Of a DNA stretch of 7,241 nucleotides, positions 4,961 through 7,241 are shown in pieces. The DNA is from an uncultured Oscillospiraceae bacterium (lineage in GTDB: Bacteria > Bacillota > Clostridia > Oscillospirales > Oscillospiraceae): NCBI GenBank assembly GCA_944385195.1, contig CALWWH010000125.1, positions 1 through 7,241 of the forward strand, in the 5' to 3' direction. Numbering within the stretch: the first letter of the stretch is position 1; every line of letters begins with the position of its first letter. The position numbers and the translations under genes are program-made. The notes beneath the pieces are model-generated. The model ran no database searches and had not been told where the DNA came from. It worked only from the letters and a program-made list of their open reading frames with translations.

Positions 4961-7241
4961 ATGAATGAACGAGATATGCTGTTGTTGGCTGGCGGCTCAG
5001 CCAAAGACCGGGGGGAGCTGCGTTCGATCTATGCCAATTCCTATAACATTTTGGAGGCGGATCATGCCAGTCAGGCCGTGCAGTTGCTGCGCCAGAATGA
5101 AGACTGCATCGCAATGGTCCTGATGGATGCAACTGACCCGGAAAAGGGCGCCATGGAAGCCCTCCCTGAGGTGGCGCCTCTGTGCGCCGCGGTCAATATT
5201 CCCCTGGTGGTTGCGGCGACGGGCTGCGATCCCGCCCAGTGCAGCCACGTTCTGAAATTGGGCGCAGTGGCTGTGTATCCCTATTTACCGGACTACAAGA
5301 TGATGGAGGTATGCATCAACAATCTGCTGTCAATCTATCAGGAAATGTGGCGTCTGGCCGGTTTGGCCAGCGATCAGGAGCAGTCCCTGCTGCGCTCGAT
5401 TGATACGATGGTCGACGCCCTGGCCTCCCTGATCGAATATCGCAGCGTGGAGACGGGCCAGCATACGATGCGCATCCGAAAGTTTACTGCCATGCTGCTG
5501 GGGGAAGTTCAAAGGAGCTGCCCGGAATATGGGCTGACAGACGAGAGTGTCCGGAAAATCGTCAGCGCGGCTTCACTGCATGACATCGGCAAGATCGGGA
5601 TACCTGATGCAGTGCTCAATAAACCCGGCCCCTTGACCAAGGACGATTGGATCATCATGCGCAGCCACCCGGAAATCGGCGCGCAGATTGTGGAGAAGCT
5701 CAGCGGTGCCACGGATCGTGAATATCTGCGGTATGCGTACAATATCTGTCTGTACCACCACGAGCGCTGGGATGGCGGCGGCTATCCTGGAGGCCTTGTG
5801 GGAGACGATATCCCCATCTGTGCCCAGGTGGTCGGCCTGGCCGACGCTTACGACGCCATGACTACGCGCCGGGGCTATAAGGATGCCTATTCCCATGCCC
5901 GGGCGCTCAATGAGATCCGCAGCGGCGCCTGCGGCGCATTCTCGCCCAAACTGCTGGAGTGCCTGAAGCACGTGAGCGCCGAGATGGGAAGATTGGCGGC
6001 GGAATATGCCGACGGCCGCTCCGCCGAGGCAGATGCGGACGAGTATAAACTTCCGCCTCCCAACTTCAGCGCAGGCAAGGATGCGCAGGAGGACTTCCGC
6101 ATGAAATATCAGGCGCTGATGCATTGTTTTGATGGCGCCGTGGTCGAGGTGAACGTGGATGAGCAATCCTATCAGCTGGTGTACAACTCTGACCCCAATC
6201 TGGCGGCACTGGATGCTACTGGTAACTTGCAGGAGGTCAGCAGCTCCTTCGCCCGGGATGTGCTGATCACAGACGGCCAGGATGTTATTCAACGTTTCCG
6301 CGATATGCTCAACGCACTGGTGACCGGCGGCGAGCGCCGGAGGACCATAGAGATTCAGATTCGCAGCGCTATGACCGGGAAGGCCCTGCCCTATGAGGCC
6401 ACAGCGCTGCGGGTTGGCAGGGATGGCCTACTCCACCGCCGGTTTATTTTCCTCTGCGTACCGCTGCAAAAAAGCTCCGAGCAGCCCCCGGTAAACGAAG
6501 TGGATACCGAGCTGGCGGGTATCTATCGCTACCGCAACGACAGATGGTTCACCCTTGAGAGTTACCGCGGCCTCCCCTGGCTGCTGGGATACTCGGAGGA
6601 AGAGCTGCAAGAGCAGTTCCATGGCCGCCTGATGGAGCTGGTAGAGCCTTCAGAGCGGGATGCCATGCGCAAGGCGATGACGGAGCAATTCAGCAAGGGA
6701 TATCTGGCGGAGTATATCTGTCAGATGCGGCACAAAAACGGGGAAATGCGTACGGTTCTCAATCGTGGCCGCATCGTGCTCGATGCTGACGGTGTAGAGC
6801 GGATCTATGCCGTGTTGGTGGATCTCACCAAGAGCCGTCAGAACATGGATCGCATGCGGCAGAAGCTGGAGCGCTACCAGATTATCCTCGATCAGGCTGA
6901 AAATATCGTTTTTGAATGGGATATCCCGCGGGACGAGTTGACTGTCACTGAACGGTGGAAGGAAATCTTTGGATATGAAGCGCTGCATAATCATCTTTTA
7001 GAGCGTGCGCCGACGGCGCTGCACTTCTATCCGGAGGACATCAGTCCTATTATGAACTTCCTGCGTGGGCTCAAAAACGGTGAATCGTTTTTGACGACGG
7101 AGGCCCGGGTTGCCACTGCTGAGGGACGCTATCTCTGGTGCCGGCTCCGGGCGACAACGCTCTTTGAGGACAATGGCAGACCCCAGCGCGCGGGGGGGAT
7201 CATCCAGAACAGCGCCGCGGAGAAGACCTCAGCGCCGGAAC
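4961..7241 (+). CDS. Receiver-like / HD-GYP / multi-PAS signalling protein, probable cyclic-di-GMP phosphodiesterase (3' end cut by window edge)
   Basis: The frame is open without a stop to the window end, about 760 residues. There is no membrane segment, so it is cytoplasmic. Residues 5-125 look like a response-regulator receiver with YNILEA and VLMDA (Asp56), but the acidic pair is Gly11-Gly12 and the Lys-Pro-Phe lysine is Tyr106. Residues about 140-330 are an HD-GYP domain with every expected ligand: Glu/TGQH (His168), HD at 207-208 in HDIGKIGIPD, His236, HHERWDGGGYP (266-276), Asp295 in LADAYDAM. This predicts hydrolysis of cyclic-di-GMP or a related cyclic dinucleotide. Residues about 381-505 are PAS-like but uncertain. 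PAS domains follow at about 515-625 (GYSEEEL) and from about 641 (WKEIFGYE), the last ending in a PAC-like motif at the edge, so a further output domain, possibly GGDEF, may follow. AAAAGGA (4944-4950) is the ribosome site. ATG 4961 (10-base spacing) was chosen; ATG 4955 is in frame and possible. Confidence 0.92.
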   Translation, partial: MNERDMLLLAGGSAKDRGELRSIYANSYNILEADHASQAVQLLRQNEDCIAMVLMDATDPEKGAMEALPEVAPLCAAVNIPLVVAATGCDPAQCSHVLKLGAVAVYPYLPDYKMMEVCINNLLSIYQEMWRLAGLASDQEQSLLRSIDTMVDALASLIEYRSVETGQHTMRIRKFTAMLLGEVQRSCPEYGLTDESVRKIVSAASLHDIGKIGIPDAVLNKPGPLTKDDWIIMRSHPEIGAQIVEKLSGATDREYLRYAYNICLYHHERWDGGGYPGGLVGDDIPICAQVVGLADAYDAMTTRRGYKDAYSHARALNEIRSGACGAFSPKLLECLKHVSAEMGRLAAEYADGRSAEADADEYKLPPPNFSAGKDAQEDFRMKYQALMHCFDGAVVEVNVDEQSYQLVYNSDPNLAALDATGNLQEVSSSFARDVLITDGQDVIQRFRDMLNALVTGGERRRTIEIQIRSAMTGKALPYEATALRVGRDGLLHRRFIFLCVPLQKSSEQPPVNEVDTELAGIYRYRNDRWFTLESYRGLPWLLGYSEEELQEQFHGRLMELVEPSERDAMRKAMTEQFSKGYLAEYICQMRHKNGEMRTVLNRGRIVLDADGVERIYAVLVDLTKSRQNMDRMRQKLERYQIILDQAENIVFEWDIPRDELTVTERWKEIFGYEALHNHLLERAPTALHFYPEDISPIMNFLRGLKNGESFLTTEARVATAEGRYLWCRLRATTLFEDNGRPQRAGGIIQNSAAEKTSAPE

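Noticed and set aside
3732..5132. 466-codon open frame on the minus strand across the URO-D-like gene
   Set aside because: It is antisense to a well-supported gene, crosses that gene's promoter and terminator and runs into the next gene. No family resemblance; high GC creates such open shadows.
5573..6292. 239-codon open frame on the minus strand inside the HD-GYP region
   Set aside because: It mirrors a highly conserved HD-GYP coding sequence, with no ribosome site or motif of its own.

Overview
The window is a GC-rich, densely coded bacterial segment. It holds five protein genes in four transcription units, with two genes cut by the window edges. The combination points to a Gram-positive member of the Clostridia, plausibly a gut Oscillospiraceae/Ruminococcaceae-type bacterium. 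That combination is a PilT-type ATPase, a class B sortase, sigma-A-like promoters with 17-bp spacers, purine-rich ribosome binding sites and a receiver/HD-GYP/PAS signalling protein. The taxonomic placement is inference from gene content; no rRNA or other marker is present.

Layout. (1) Bases 2-997 (+) are the 3' part of a type IV pilus retraction ATPase (PilT). It ends at a perfect 15-bp bidirectional terminator hairpin (1008-1041). (2) Converging on that hairpin from the right is a three-gene minus-strand operon. It starts at a well-formed promoter (3601-3629) and encodes two tandem, paralogous arylamine N-acetyltransferases (2747-3568, then 1940-2743) followed by a class B sortase with a TTG start (1040-1936). 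The three genes lie in one reading frame, separated each time by a stop codon plus a single alanine codon. (3) Divergent from this operon, a strong promoter (3705-3733) drives a single gene (3765-4838) for a uroporphyrinogen-decarboxylase-fold protein, more like the methyltransferase branch of that superfamily than HemE. It ends at its own terminator (4847-4877). (4) A further promoter with a perfect TATAAT (4897-4925) drives a large cytoplasmic signalling protein (4961 to beyond 7241). This protein has a degenerate receiver domain, a complete HD-GYP phosphodiesterase domain and at least two PAS domains. It runs off the right edge.

Functional reading. PilT and the HD-GYP protein fit a type IV pilus / cyclic-di-GMP surface-behaviour theme, although they are separate transcription units and the link is inference. 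The NAT pair has intact Cys-His-Asp triads, so both enzymes should be active acyl-CoA-dependent N-acetyltransferases for aromatic amines or hydrazines. Why they are transcribed with a sortase is unexplained. The least ordinary parts of the window are the in-frame NAT-NAT-sortase operon, the receiver domain lacking most phosphotransfer residues, and the URO-D-like enzyme that keeps His-x-Cys but lacks a downstream third cysteine ligand. I saw no mobile elements, CRISPR arrays, tRNA or rRNA genes. The only non-coding stretches are short (at most about 200 bases) and are accounted for by promoters and terminators.
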